A DNA stretch of 64,000 nucleotides from Pelagibacter sp047722505 (GTDB lineage Bacteria > Pseudomonadota > Alphaproteobacteria > Pelagibacterales > Pelagibacteraceae): assembly GCF_047722505.1 (NCBI RefSeq), contig NZ_CP159814.1, positions 868,001 through 932,000 on the forward strand, read 5' to 3'. This document shows positions 36,557 through 45,311 of the stretch, one piece after another; positions within the stretch are counted from its first letter, which is position 1; the number at the start of each line of letters is the position of its first letter. A program made the translations under genes and the position numbers. The notes below the pieces were generated by a model. That model saw nothing but the letters and a program-made list of their open reading frames with translations. It had not been told where the DNA came from and ran no database searches.

Positions 36557-37475
36557 GATAGTTGCAATTCAAGGTAATCACCCTTCAAAATTAAAACCTC
36601 TAACTGATACTAGTATATTTCTAGCCATTGAAGCACAAAGATTAAAATACAAAATATTTTATTACGAGCCAAAAGACCTTTCAATAATCAATGATAAGGT
36701 CGTAGCTAACGGATATTATGTAGAGTTTAATTATTCAAATAAATGTTTTTTTAAAATATTAAATCAGCAGAAACTAGAACTTACAAAATGTAAGTATATT
36801 TTGATACGTCAAGATCCTCCTTTTAATTTAGAATACATTTCAACAACTTACATTTTAGATAAGATAAAGAATAAAGTTAAAATTATTAATAACCCAACTT
36901 CTATTAGAAATATCTCTGAAAAACTATATTCAACATTTTTTCAAAAATATATGCCAGATACAATTTTCACAAAAGATATTAATGAAATTAATAAATTCTT
37001 TTTGGAAAACAGAAAAATGATTATAAAACCTATTCACAGCTTTAGCGGAAATGATATTCACTTATTTCAAAATAAAATAAATACTAAATTAATTACAAGC
37101 TTTATAAAAAAACATGGGCATATTATGTGCCAAAAATTTTTACCTAAAATTAAGTTTGGAGATAAAAGAGTTTTTATAATTAATGGTAAAGTTTGTGGAG
37201 CCATTTCTAGAGTTCCAAAGAAAGGATCTTTTTTAAGTAACATGAGTAAAGGAGCCATACCTATTTCTATAAAATTAACGAAAATAGAAAATAAAATTTC
37301 AAATTTAATTGGCAAAAATCTTAAAAAAAATGATATCTACTTTTCTGGGATTGATTTTATTGACCAAAAATTAAATGGAGATATTAATGTAACTTCTCCT
37401 ACTGGATTAAAATCTTTTTATGACCTTACAAATATTAATCTTGCAAAAGTATTTTGGAGAGGCTTAAGAGCTTGA
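36546..37475 (+). CDS. gshB: Glutathione synthetase
   Basis: Adds Gly to gamma-Glu-Cys. ATP-grasp features are IRQDPPFNLEYIST in the N-terminal domain, MIIKPIHSFSGNDIHLF, KFGDKRVFIINGKVCGAISRVPKKGSFLSNMSKGA and DINVTSPTGLKSFYDL at the C-terminus. The 309 aa are typical. It is coupled to gshA. Confidence 0.92.
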   Translation: MTNKIVAIQGNHPSKLKPLTDTSIFLAIEAQRLKYKIFYYEPKDLSIINDKVVANGYYVEFNYSNKCFFKILNQQKLELTKCKYILIRQDPPFNLEYISTTYILDKIKNKVKIINNPTSIRNISEKLYSTFFQKYMPDTIFTKDINEINKFFLENRKMIIKPIHSFSGNDIHLFQNKINTKLITSFIKKHGHIMCQKFLPKIKFGDKRVFIINGKVCGAISRVPKKGSFLSNMSKGAIPISIKLTKIENKISNLIGKNLKKNDIYFSGIDFIDQKLNGDINVTSPTGLKSFYDLTNINLAKVFWRGLRA

Positions 37476-38332
37476 ACAATTTATCCGAACAACAAAAAGG
37501 ATCTTTACTCGCATTTGTTGCTGTAATGTTTATTACCCCTGACAGCTTATTTATAAGACTTTCTAATGTTGATACTTGGGGGCTTGTTTTTTATCGAGGT
37601 CTTATTCCTTTCATCACTGTATTTTTAGGAATGTTATTAATTTATAAATTAAATTTCTTTAAAATGCTTTTTTCAAGCGGCTATCATGGTTTACTTTATA
37701 TTGGTACTTTTTCTGTGACCAATATTACTTTTGTTGTTTCGATACAAAATACTAATGTTGCAAACACATTAGTTATGATTGCAATGGCTCCTATGTTATC
37801 TGCAATACTTGGAGCAATATTTCTAAAAGAATTACCTGATAGAAAAACATGGATTACAATATTTGTAACTTTTACAGCTGCTATTTATATATTCTACGAT
37901 TCAATACAATTAGGTAACTTTTTTGGAGATATATTAGGCTTAATAACTGCTTTAGGTTTAGCTGTAGGTGCTGTTACTATTAGATCTGCAAAGGATAAAA
38001 ACTTAATTCCAGCAGCGGTTGTTGGTAAGTTAATAGTAGCGATGTTTGCACTTCTGTTTATTGAAAGTTTTGCACTGGTGGATAGTGACCTAATTATTGT
38101 TCCTTTAATGTGTGTTATGTGTGTTGCTATACCTTTTGTGTTAGTTACTATAGCCCCAAGGTTCATACCCGCAGCTGAAGTGAACCTATTCTTCTTATTA
38201 GAGACTATAATTGGTCCTATTTGGGTATGGATGATTATTAAGGAGCAACCCAGCCTTGAAACTATACAAGGTGGTGCTGTAATCATTACAGCCATCGCAA
38301 TCCACTCATTTATCAAATTAAAGAATTCATAG
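37472..38332 (+). CDS. EamA/DMT family transporter
   Basis: Inner-membrane protein with about ten hydrophobic segments arranged as two EamA repeats. It begins NNLSEQQKGSLLAFVAVMFITPDSLFIRL and its C-terminal half contains PAAEVNLFFLLETIIGPIWVWM, typical of drug/metabolite transporters. The TTG at 37472 overlaps the gshB stop by 4 nt and is preceded at 9 nt by GGAGAGG, so it is preferred to the TTG at 37454. It is co-transcribed with gshAB. The substrate is unknown. Confidence 0.85.
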   Translation: MNNLSEQQKGSLLAFVAVMFITPDSLFIRLSNVDTWGLVFYRGLIPFITVFLGMLLIYKLNFFKMLFSSGYHGLLYIGTFSVTNITFVVSIQNTNVANTLVMIAMAPMLSAILGAIFLKELPDRKTWITIFVTFTAAIYIFYDSIQLGNFFGDILGLITALGLAVGAVTIRSAKDKNLIPAAVVGKLIVAMFALLFIESFALVDSDLIIVPLMCVMCVAIPFVLVTIAPRFIPAAEVNLFFLLETIIGPIWVWMIIKEQPSLETIQGGAVIITAIAIHSFIKLKNS

Positions 38333-38390
38333 TTTAATCACAATAAAGACTTGATTTACAATTAGATCACAAATAAGTACGGTCAGTTTT

Positions 38391-39692
38391 ATGAATAAAG
38401 TTTTAAAGAATTCTTGGGCATTGTTTTTAGGTATGGGCTTTTTAATGATGGCTTATGGATTTCAAAGTTCACTCCTAGGTGTAAGAGCTGTTCAAGAAGA
38501 ATTCAGTCTTGCAGCAACTGGATTTATGATGTCTGGGTATTTTGTTGGATATTTTATTGGTGCATCAACTATTCCTAATCTTATATCGAGAGTTGGTCAT
38601 ATCAGAGTGTTTGCAGCTTTTGCATCTCTAGCATCTTTAATTATTTTAGTTCACTCAATTTTTATTAATCCATATATTTGGTTTGTTTTAAGAGTATTAA
38701 CAGGAATAAGTATGGTTTGTATTTATACTGTTGCTGAAAGTTGGTTAAACGATAGATCTAGTAATAAAAATAGAGGAAGTGTTTTATCTATTTATATGGT
38801 TATTTTATATGGATCAATGGGCATAGGAATGTTCTTGTTAAATTTTAGTAGCCCTCAAAATTATCAACCATTTATATTAGTTTCAATTATTACTTCAGTT
38901 GCACTTATACCTATTCTTTTAACTAAAAAAAAACCACCTACATTTAAAAAGATTAAGGGTATGCCTTTAAAAGAGCTTTATGAAACGTCACCCTTTGGAA
39001 TGGTAAGTGCACTTTTTTATGGAACAATTCAGTCAGCACTTTTTACATTGTTGGCAGTTTATGCTGCATCAATGAATTTTACTATTTTTCAAATATCACT
39101 TGTAACTTTTCTTTTAGCAATTTCTGGTGCTATCTCCCAATATCCTATTGGAAAACTTTCTGACAAGTATGATAGAAGAAAAGTAATAGTTATCTCAACT
39201 TTTGGTGCTAGTGTTTTTGCTCTATTTGCTATCATATCTTCAGGTCAGATGTATTTACCAGGCGAACTAGGTACAAGTAAAGTGTGGTTTTTTATTTTCT
39301 TAATTTTATTTTCTATTTGTAGTTTACCGATGTTCTCTTTAATTTGTGCACATACTAACGATTATATACCAAAAGAAAAATTTGTAGCAGCTGGTGCTGG
39401 TATACAGTTTACATTTGGCTTGGGCGCTATGAGTGGTCCATTCTTTTGTTCAATATTTATGGATGTTGTTGGCTCTAATGGTTTTTTTGTATTTTTACTT
39501 TTCTTTCATGCTTTAATAGGTGTATTTGGTGTTCATAGAATGAGAGTTAGGCAAACAGTTGAAAACCCAGACTCACAGTTCGTTGCTATGCCTTCAACTA
39601 TTACACCTGCTGGTATCGAATTAAATCCAACAACAGAACCTATTGAAGAACCAAAAAAACCTGAAGAGGTTCAACCAGTAACAAATCTTTAA
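38391..39692 (+). CDS. Major facilitator superfamily transporter (YcaD-like)
   Basis: A 433-aa protein with about 12 membrane segments and the MFS loop motif YPIGKLSDKYDRRKVI between helices in the second half. The YcaD-like character is suggested by GFQSSLLGVRAVQEEFSLAATGFMMSGYFVGYF and the VAESWLNDRSSNKNRGSVLSIYM segment. A Pro/Glu-rich cytoplasmic tail (IEEPKKPEEVQPV) follows the last helix. The stop shares 4 nt with the convergent flavoprotein gene. The substrate is unknown. Confidence 0.82.
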   Translation: MNKVLKNSWALFLGMGFLMMAYGFQSSLLGVRAVQEEFSLAATGFMMSGYFVGYFIGASTIPNLISRVGHIRVFAAFASLASLIILVHSIFINPYIWFVLRVLTGISMVCIYTVAESWLNDRSSNKNRGSVLSIYMVILYGSMGIGMFLLNFSSPQNYQPFILVSIITSVALIPILLTKKKPPTFKKIKGMPLKELYETSPFGMVSALFYGTIQSALFTLLAVYAASMNFTIFQISLVTFLLAISGAISQYPIGKLSDKYDRRKVIVISTFGASVFALFAIISSGQMYLPGELGTSKVWFFIFLILFSICSLPMFSLICAHTNDYIPKEKFVAAGAGIQFTFGLGAMSGPFFCSIFMDVVGSNGFFVFLLFFHALIGVFGVHRMRVRQTVENPDSQFVAMPSTITPAGIELNPTTEPIEEPKKPEEVQPVTNL

Positions 39693-40870
39693 GCGTATTG
39701 GCCAGCCACATAGCCAGAAGACCAAGCCCATTGAAAATTATAACCACCTAAATGGCCAGTAACATCTACAACTTCTCCAATAAAAAATAATCCGGGGTGT
39801 TTATTGGACATCATTGTTTTAGAAGAAATTTCTTCAGTATCAATACCCCCCAGGGTAACTTCGGCAGTTCTATAACCTTCGGTTCCTGTCGGGTTTATCG
39901 CCCAAGCATTTATAGAATTACTCAAACTGGTTAATACTTTGTTAGATAATTCACATATATTTCCATTAACATTATTTTCATTACAAATTATATGAGCTAA
40001 TCGTTTAGGAATGATTTCAGAAACTATAATACTTATATCTTGTTTAGGATTAGAGATCTTTCTATCATTTAGAAATTTATCTATATCTAGTTTCGGTGAT
40101 AAGTTGACTTTGATATCATCTCCCAACTTCCAATAAGAAGAGATTTGTAATATAGAGGGTCCACTCAAACCTCTGTGAGTAAATAACATCCCTTCCTCAA
40201 AAAAAGTTTTTTTAAATGAAACAACTGCCTCAACAGATAGCCCGGTAAGCTCCTTACATATTGCTAATATTTTTTCACTAAAAGTTAAAGGAACTAATGC
40301 GGGCAATGTTTCAATAACTTTTAAATTAAATTTTTGAGCAATATCATAACCAAATTTACTTGCTCCAATTTTTGGAATAGATAAACCGCCCGTTGCAATA
40401 ATTAAAGATTCACAAAAATATTTATCATCACCAACAACTATAAAATATTTATCATTTTGTTTATTAATATCATCAATTGTTGTATCTTTTTTTAAAACTA
40501 CATTTGCCATCTCACACTCTAAAAGTAACATATCTATAATTTGTTGAGCACTTTCATCACAAAAGAGTTGTCCTAATTTTTTTTCATGAAATTTAATATT
40601 ATGTTTCTTTATTAAATCTATGAAATTATTTTGGGTGTATTGTTTTAAAGCAGATATTACAAATTTTGGATTATTTGAAATAAACTTACTAGGATGAGTA
40701 TGTATGTTTGTAAAATTACATCTTCCACCACCTGATATTCTAATTTTTTCTCCTATTTTTTTTGCATGATCAACTAAAAGTACTTTTCTTCCACGTTTAC
40801 CAGCTTCTATAGCACTCATCATGCCTGCTGCACCTGCGCCTACTACAATAACGTCAAATTTTTCTGTCAT
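39689..40870 (-). CDS. HI0933/BaiN-like FAD-dependent oxidoreductase
   Basis: A 393-aa flavoprotein with an N-terminal dinucleotide loop (DVIVVGAGAAGMMSAIEAGKRGRKVLLVDHAKKIGEKIRISGGGRCNFTN) and a C-terminal FFIGEVVDVTGHLGGYNFQWAWSSGYVAGQ, the signature of the HI0933 family. Members reduce varied substrates, and the physiological role is not settled. It is followed upstream on the same strand by slyX with 19 nt between. Confidence 0.85.
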   Translation of the reverse strand: MTEKFDVIVVGAGAAGMMSAIEAGKRGRKVLLVDHAKKIGEKIRISGGGRCNFTNIHTHPSKFISNNPKFVISALKQYTQNNFIDLIKKHNIKFHEKKLGQLFCDESAQQIIDMLLLECEMANVVLKKDTTIDDINKQNDKYFIVVGDDKYFCESLIIATGGLSIPKIGASKFGYDIAQKFNLKVIETLPALVPLTFSEKILAICKELTGLSVEAVVSFKKTFFEEGMLFTHRGLSGPSILQISSYWKLGDDIKVNLSPKLDIDKFLNDRKISNPKQDISIIVSEIIPKRLAHIICNENNVNGNICELSNKVLTSLSNSINAWAINPTGTEGYRTAEVTLGGIDTEEISSKTMMSNKHPGLFFIGEVVDVTGHLGGYNFQWAWSSGYVAGQYA

Positions 40871-40889
40871 GGATTATTAATAATAATAT

Positions 40890-41096
40890 TTAATAATGTG
40901 GAGGTTTTTTATCAATCATAACCATACCTGCTTCATCACGGCTCTCTAATTCATTAATTCTTTTTTCAACGTTTGAAACTTGTTTTTTTAAAACAGATAC
41001 CTCTTTTTGTTGAGAATACAATTCATCACTCATTTGGGATATTTCATTTTGTAGAAAACTGATCTGTTCTTCTAACTTTTTAACTAAATCTTCCAT
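40890..41096 (-). CDS. slyX: SlyX-like coiled-coil protein
   Basis: A 68-aa coiled-coil protein starting MEDLVKKLEEQISFLQNEI and ending DKKPPHY, the conserved C-terminal tail of SlyX. An upstream Met at 41147 would add 17 residues of unlike character, so the start at 41096 is preferred. The function of SlyX is unknown. It is divergent from the yajQ homologue. Confidence 0.8.
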   Translation of the reverse strand: MEDLVKKLEEQISFLQNEISQMSDELYSQQKEVSVLKKQVSNVEKRINELESRDEAGMVMIDKKPPHY

Positions 41097-41185
41097 ATAA
41101 CCGTAGCTTAAAAGAGTTTTAAAATAAATCAAATAGTCAATTATCAAAATTTTTGTTATGTTTAAATCATTAGATAATTAAAATT

Positions 41186-41671
41186 ATGCCTTCATTTGAT
41201 GTCATCAGTAAAATTAGTTACCCAGAATTTGATAACGCTCTTGCTAATTGCCTAAGAGAAATTGGTAATCGATTTGACTTTAAAGGACTTGATATTTCAA
41301 TTGAAAGAAAAGATAAGATTATTACCACATTAGCACCCGATGCATTAAAATTAAAACAAGTAAATGAATTATTACAAGTTCATCTTATAAGACGAAAAGT
41401 TGATCCAAGAGTGATAGCAATTAAAAATTCAGAAAATGCTGCAGGTTCATCGATTAGACAAGTTAGTGAACTTGAAGAAGGTATTAGTCAAGAAAATGCA
41501 AAAAAAATTATTGCTGAAATAAAAAAACTAAAACTTAAAATTCAGATTAAAATTCAAGGAGAAGAATTAAGAGCTGAAGGAAAAAAAAGAGATGATCTTC
41601 AGAAGACTATGTCAGCAATAGAAGCCATTGACATTGGTCTTCCAATAGAATTTGTAAACTTTAGAGACTAA
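41186..41671 (+). CDS. YajQ family nucleotide-binding protein
   Basis: 161 aa beginning MPSFDVISKISYPEFDNALANCLREIGNRFDFKG and ending IEAIDIGLPIEFVNFRD, the full-length YajQ pattern. Family members bind nucleotides or cyclic-di-GMP and have been linked to transcription regulation in some bacteria. It is the last clear core gene before the accessory region. Confidence 0.93.
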   Translation: MPSFDVISKISYPEFDNALANCLREIGNRFDFKGLDISIERKDKIITTLAPDALKLKQVNELLQVHLIRRKVDPRVIAIKNSENAAGSSIRQVSELEEGISQENAKKIIAEIKKLKLKIQIKIQGEELRAEGKKRDDLQKTMSAIEAIDIGLPIEFVNFRD

Positions 41672-41785
41672 ACATCATAAAATAACAATCTTAAGTTGAA
41701 CTCAATTTAGACAGTATTTAACAGAAATTATTATAAATCTAGTTGAATATTAATAATTTTTTTGGTCAAATAATTCTTATAAAAA

Positions 41786-42493
41786 ATGACTTTAAAAAAA
41801 AGAAAAAAAATTAAAACTTCAAAAAACAAGTCTAACTTAACAATGTTAGCATCTATTACCACCAATACTTTAAGTAATGCATATTCAAAGTATATAAAGA
41901 ACATTGAAAAGAAAAAAATCAAAGAAATTAAGTTAAAAAAACTCGAACAAAAAAATGAGATTTTAAAAGAAAAAAAAGAATTAAAAATTTTAGAAGAAAA
42001 ACTTAAAAAAGAAAATGATAAATTAAATTTAAAAGATATAGAATTAAAAATTAAAGAAGAGTCTCTTAAAGTAGAAAATAAAAGAGTAAATAAAAAAGAT
42101 GAAGATCTAGGGCTAATTGACAAAGATCTCAGGGTAAAAGAAAAAGAGCTAAAAATCAAAGGAGAAGAGCAAAATAGAAAAGAATTAGATTTAAGAATTA
42201 GAGAAGAGGAGCAAAAAAATAAAGAATTAAAGGAAAAAAGAAAAAAAGAAAAATTTTTAAAAGAAATGAGAGAACAAGAAGAACAAAAGAAAGAAATTGA
42301 AAATATAAAATTGAAAGAATGGGAAGAAAAATTTGATCAAGAGCAAAAATTAAAATTACAAGAGGAATTAATAAAAGAACAAAAATTTAAAGAAAGAGAA
42401 TTTGCAAAGAAAGAGATAGATAGCAATCAAGACTCAGAGGTATCTGCTTCAACTTTAGAAGATTTTAAAATCGACAAAACTTATCAAAACTAA
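41786..42493 (+). CDS. Lys/Glu-rich coiled-coil protein, unknown function
   Basis: Not recognised. 235 aa; about residues 35-215 form one long, highly charged coiled-coil stretch built from repeated LKxKELxIKxEE-type heptads. The N-terminus is basic (TLKKRKKIKTSKNKSN) with no signal peptide or membrane segment. The C-terminal 25 residues are acidic and Ser-rich (SNQDSEVSAST). A 142-aa frame on the other strand is a by-product of this repetitive composition. It lies 2 nt upstream of the next gene and just left of the repeat-bounded island. Confidence 0.6.
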   Translation: MTLKKRKKIKTSKNKSNLTMLASITTNTLSNAYSKYIKNIEKKKIKEIKLKKLEQKNEILKEKKELKILEEKLKKENDKLNLKDIELKIKEESLKVENKRVNKKDEDLGLIDKDLRVKEKELKIKGEEQNRKELDLRIREEEQKNKELKEKRKKEKFLKEMREQEEQKKEIENIKLKEWEEKFDQEQKLKLQEELIKEQKFKEREFAKKEIDSNQDSEVSASTLEDFKIDKTYQN

Positions 42494-42495
42494 AT

Positions 42496-42723
42496 TTGAA
42501 TAAAGAAAACGCAAGTAAACTCTGGAAAATGATACAGGAAGCTGGCGATTATTTACTGGGTCAGTTACCAAATCATCCAAATCACCCTAAAGGAAGAAAC
42601 CCCTACGCTCATGTTCCTCTATGTGTCAAAGAGAAGTTTGGCAACTCATATAAAGATATTCCTGATGAAAAGTTTCAAGAAGTTGTTGATTACATTAACT
42701 TTTTGAAAGAGAACCCAAGTTAA
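42496..42723 (+). CDS. Small protein with phage antirepressor C-terminal-like sequence
   Basis: 75 aa from a TTG at 42496, or 65 aa from an ATG at 42526. The segment NPYAHVPLCVKEKFGNSYKDIPDEKFQEVVDYI resembles the C-terminal domain of P22-type antirepressors (RFG-x-YxDIP-x-xFxEA), but this is recognition by eye. The last third of the gene lies in the 126-bp direct repeat, of which a second copy is found 6.1 kb downstream. The gene is intact here, and only its 3' end is duplicated at the right copy. Confidence 0.6.
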   Translation: MNKENASKLWKMIQEAGDYLLGQLPNHPNHPKGRNPYAHVPLCVKEKFGNSYKDIPDEKFQEVVDYINFLKENPS

Positions 42724-42742
42724 GCAAGAGAACATTTTGTTC
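42617..42742 (+). repeat. Left copy of 126-bp direct repeat
   Basis: Compared base by base with 48728-48853 at a constant offset of 6111 it has two mismatches (42621 A/T and 42698 A/G). It covers the last 107 bp of the small gene at 42496 and 19 bp beyond its stop. Sequence identity ends sharply on both sides. Confidence 0.97.
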
Positions 42743-42744
42743 CA

Positions 42745-42768
42745 ACCCAGAAATGTTACTGGTTTGTT
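42745..42768 (+). repeat. 24-nt repeat next to left direct repeat
   Basis: ACCCRGAAATGTTACTGG followed by TTTGTT; the same 24 nt occur at 48585-48608 with one mismatch. It starts 2 nt after the left direct repeat, and is followed by a partial internal duplication (GTTACTGGTTT twice). At the right end of the island it lies inside the direct repeat, not outside it. Confidence 0.85.
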
Positions 42769-42819
42769 ACTGGTTTTGTCCTAGATAATCCTATAGGGTG
42801 AAGGCTTTACGGTTCATTG

Positions 42820-44241
42820 TTATTCTACACCAAGTCTCACTGACATGGGTAGTCCCTTTTTCTTTCTACGATTATATGTTGATTGACTAATATTAAATTT
42901 CCTACAAAGTTCAGCCTCTGATGCATAAGTTTTTTTTTTATATGTTATCTTATAGCCGCTACCATGAGGCATTGGTTTTAACCCTAAAGCTTCCTCTATA
43001 GTCCATTTTTTGTTAGTAAATCTTTCATTAACTGTTTTTGGATTTAGATTAAAATGTCGAGCCGCATCTGTTAATGTTTCAAAATTTATTTCATTAACTT
43101 TAACTTTAATACGAGCTTTACGTTTATAACCTTTCTTTTCAATTATTCCAAAAGCTTCCTCTGGAGTCCATCCATTGCTAATACGTCTTGTAATCTCACG
43201 TCTTTCGGTATCTTTATTTTTATTATAATACCTGCAAGCTTTTGTAATACTTTCAAAGGACTTTTCTTCAACTATAATATTTTTACCTATAGTTCGAGTG
43301 CTACCACCGCCAGCATTAAGATTATATCCTTTTGGAAATTGAGATTTATGATACTTGATCCATTCAACCTCTTTATCACATAACTCTCCAAGGCTTGCTG
43401 CATTATCTATTCTTTCTATTGTAAAGTTATCTGGGTTATCTTTTTTGATTGCACTATGTATACTATTTTTATCTAATTTTTTCTCTGAAAATGCCTTTTG
43501 TATGTGCTGTTCCCATCTTGCCTCCAGTTTCCCCATCGTTATTCCCACGTATGCTTTTCCTGATACTTTATTTATTATTAAATAGATAATTCCAGCGACA
43601 CCTTTTTCATAACCCGGTCTATTATCAATGCCCAATGCTTCTCTTAAAGTCCAGCCATATCTATTAATTCTTGCATTTAAAACATACTTGTCGACACTAT
43701 AGTATCTACAGGCATCTCTTAAGCTGCTAAAATCTTTTCCCTCTATATTGAATTTTTTTGGTTTAGATAAGTAATCAAAATTCTTTAAGCCAAATGCCTC
43801 TTCAATAGTTCTGCCTGCTTGGAGTCTCATCCAAACAGTTCTGTGATCTAACCCATAAGCTTCAGCAGCTTTTTTTTGTGAAGAATAAGTTTTGCCCGCT
43901 ACAACAATCTTGTGTCCAGTTGTTTTTCTAACAACAGATTTTTTTAAAACTGCTTGCTCTGGAGTCCAACCATTGTGTGAAATACGACGTGAAACTGTAG
44001 TAACATTTAAATTATAAGCTTTTGCTAAAGCTGCATAACTTTTGTAAATTTCTCCATCACAAATAATTTCAATAGGTTTACCTTTATAGTTAAAGGATCT
44101 TAATCCAAAACTTTCTTCTATGGTTCTGCCTGCATTAAGACGTCCATAAATAGTATAGCTATCCATTTTATAAGCTCTCGCTGCTTCAGCAATACTTATG
44201 TATGTTTTCCCTTCAACAATTATTCTAGATCCATGCTTCAT
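42820..44241 (-). CDS. GIY-YIG nuclease with seven HTH-like repeats
   Basis: 473 aa. The central GIY-YIG domain (about 215-310) reads GIIYLIINKVSGKAYVGIT, with a likely catalytic Arg at 242 (LEARWEQHI), Glu at 291 or 293 (EVEWIKYHKS) and Asn-rich GYNLNAGGG. Around it are seven repeats of about 43 residues: four before (about 7-47, 57-99, 111-152, 163-205) and three after (about 319-366, 377-421, 431-473). Each has the form xI-x-x-x-GKxYxSxxxAAxxYxLxxxTVxxRLxxGxTxEEAFGL and looks like a small helix-turn-helix resembling the NUMOD DNA-binding units of homing endonucleases. It overlaps the HNH gene by 4 nt (ATGA). No intron is visible. Homing or defence are both possible. Confidence 0.85.
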   Translation of the reverse strand: MKHGSRIIVEGKTYISIAEAARAYKMDSYTIYGRLNAGRTIEESFGLRSFNYKGKPIEIICDGEIYKSYAALAKAYNLNVTTVSRRISHNGWTPEQAVLKKSVVRKTTGHKIVVAGKTYSSQKKAAEAYGLDHRTVWMRLQAGRTIEEAFGLKNFDYLSKPKKFNIEGKDFSSLRDACRYYSVDKYVLNARINRYGWTLREALGIDNRPGYEKGVAGIIYLIINKVSGKAYVGITMGKLEARWEQHIQKAFSEKKLDKNSIHSAIKKDNPDNFTIERIDNAASLGELCDKEVEWIKYHKSQFPKGYNLNAGGGSTRTIGKNIIVEEKSFESITKACRYYNKNKDTERREITRRISNGWTPEEAFGIIEKKGYKRKARIKVKVNEINFETLTDAARHFNLNPKTVNERFTNKKWTIEEALGLKPMPHGSGYKITYKKKTYASEAELCRKFNISQSTYNRRKKKGLPMSVRLGVE

Positions 44242-45212
44242 TTAAATTTAGCTTTTAATTCTTCAATTGTGTAGGGAGGGTTTTTTCTATGTACCATTCT
44301 ATGACAGTTTGCACATAGCACTCTAAAATCTTCTTTAGCATTAAATTTTAATGTCTTACCCTCTGGTAAATTAGATAGTGGTATTAGATGATGAGCCTCT
44401 ATGTAAGTCTCTCCTTTTTTATTTAAACTTAAATCTCCATAGAATTTTCTAAAATCAAAATTACAAGCCTCACATACATAGCCTCTTATCTTTTTAACTT
44501 CTTTAGATGTGTTTGGGTTTCTTTCAATACTTCTGTGTCTTCTATACTTTTTTCTTTCTTCAAGATTTTGATCCTTAAGATTTTCAGGCTCAAAATCTGT
44601 ACCTGCTAAATTTACATCAAGTCCACCTCTATGGGTAAGCAATAAATATAGTTCAAGGATTTTTCTTAAATCATTTACCAGCTTATCTTCATCAGGAAGA
44701 TTATTAGTATCATAAACACTTCCAAATGCATGGCCAGGTTCATATAATTTTGGTCTGTGAGACTTTGATAGATTAGATGCAAGATCTAATTTTGCATCTG
44801 AAAATAATTTTTTGTATTCACTTACCCTGTCTCTTATGAATGCTGCTCTTCTGTATAGTTCTTGTATAGACTTCTTTTGCCCAAGTTCATCATTCAAAAA
44901 AGTTATCCCTTGGTTTAAACTTAAACTAACTGTTTTCATATCTACCGAAAATAAATAAACAACATAGTGACCCGTTTGTGTTGTAGTAGTTACCTCTGGA
45001 TCCATAATCGTAATCCATGGAACATCAGCCCAAGCCTGATGAATGCCTGCACTACTTCTGAATACGAAATTTTCAGCATAATCTCCCAATGCTGGTTTTA
45101 TTAAATTCTTAGCACACTTACGAATATAGAGAGCTAATTGATGACTTTTAAGATCTTCCTTCTTTGCAGCTAAATATTTGTTTGAGATTTCAGTTAGAAC
45201 TTCTCTAATCAT
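44238..45212 (-). CDS. McrB-N-like (DUF3578)/HNH endonuclease, likely type IV restriction-like
   Basis: 324 aa from the ATG at 45212 (a TTG at 45230 would add 6 residues). The N-terminal about 190 residues, with FRSSAGIHQAWADVPWITIMDPEVTTTTQTGHYVVYLFSVDMKTVSLSLNQGITFL, resemble the MrcB N-terminal domain (DUF3578) found in modification-dependent restriction enzymes. The C-terminal HNH domain (about 244-310) has the paired zinc Cys YVCEAC and LCANCH, and catalytic EAHHLIPLS. A binding domain for modified DNA joined to an HNH nuclease suggests a modification-dependent restriction enzyme. It is translationally coupled to the GIY-YIG gene, and no methylase is in the window. Confidence 0.85.
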   Translation of the reverse strand: MIREVLTEISNKYLAAKKEDLKSHQLALYIRKCAKNLIKPALGDYAENFVFRSSAGIHQAWADVPWITIMDPEVTTTTQTGHYVVYLFSVDMKTVSLSLNQGITFLNDELGQKKSIQELYRRAAFIRDRVSEYKKLFSDAKLDLASNLSKSHRPKLYEPGHAFGSVYDTNNLPDEDKLVNDLRKILELYLLLTHRGGLDVNLAGTDFEPENLKDQNLEERKKYRRHRSIERNPNTSKEVKKIRGYVCEACNFDFRKFYGDLSLNKKGETYIEAHHLIPLSNLPEGKTLKFNAKEDFRVLCANCHRMVHRKNPPYTIEELKAKFK

Positions 45213-45243
45213 TTTCTGAGACCCTACCAAACCTTAAATCAAG

Positions 45244-45260
45244 TGTCTAGGTGATGGAAT
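45244..45260 (+). repeat. Dispersed core repeat, copy 1
   Basis: TGTCTAGGTGATGGAAT, between the start of the HNH gene and the 3' end of the hydrolase gene. The similarity extends leftwards as ACCCTACCAAACCTTAAATCAAG from about 45221, which resembles the flank of copy 4. Confidence 0.85.
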
Positions 45261-45311
45261 TTGCTAATACTAAACAGGATTAAAGAAGACTGAGGCGTGG
45301 CTATTGATAAT

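Noticed and set aside
41731..42159. 142-aa frame on the minus strand
   Set aside because: It is the antisense of the Lys/Glu coiled-coil gene; its Phe/Ser-rich low-complexity sequence is just the complement of AAA/GAA codons.
42820..44241. Group I intron or intein host for the GIY-YIG nuclease
   Set aside because: No interrupted host gene or intron-like ends were seen around it; it is a stand-alone gene coupled to the HNH gene.
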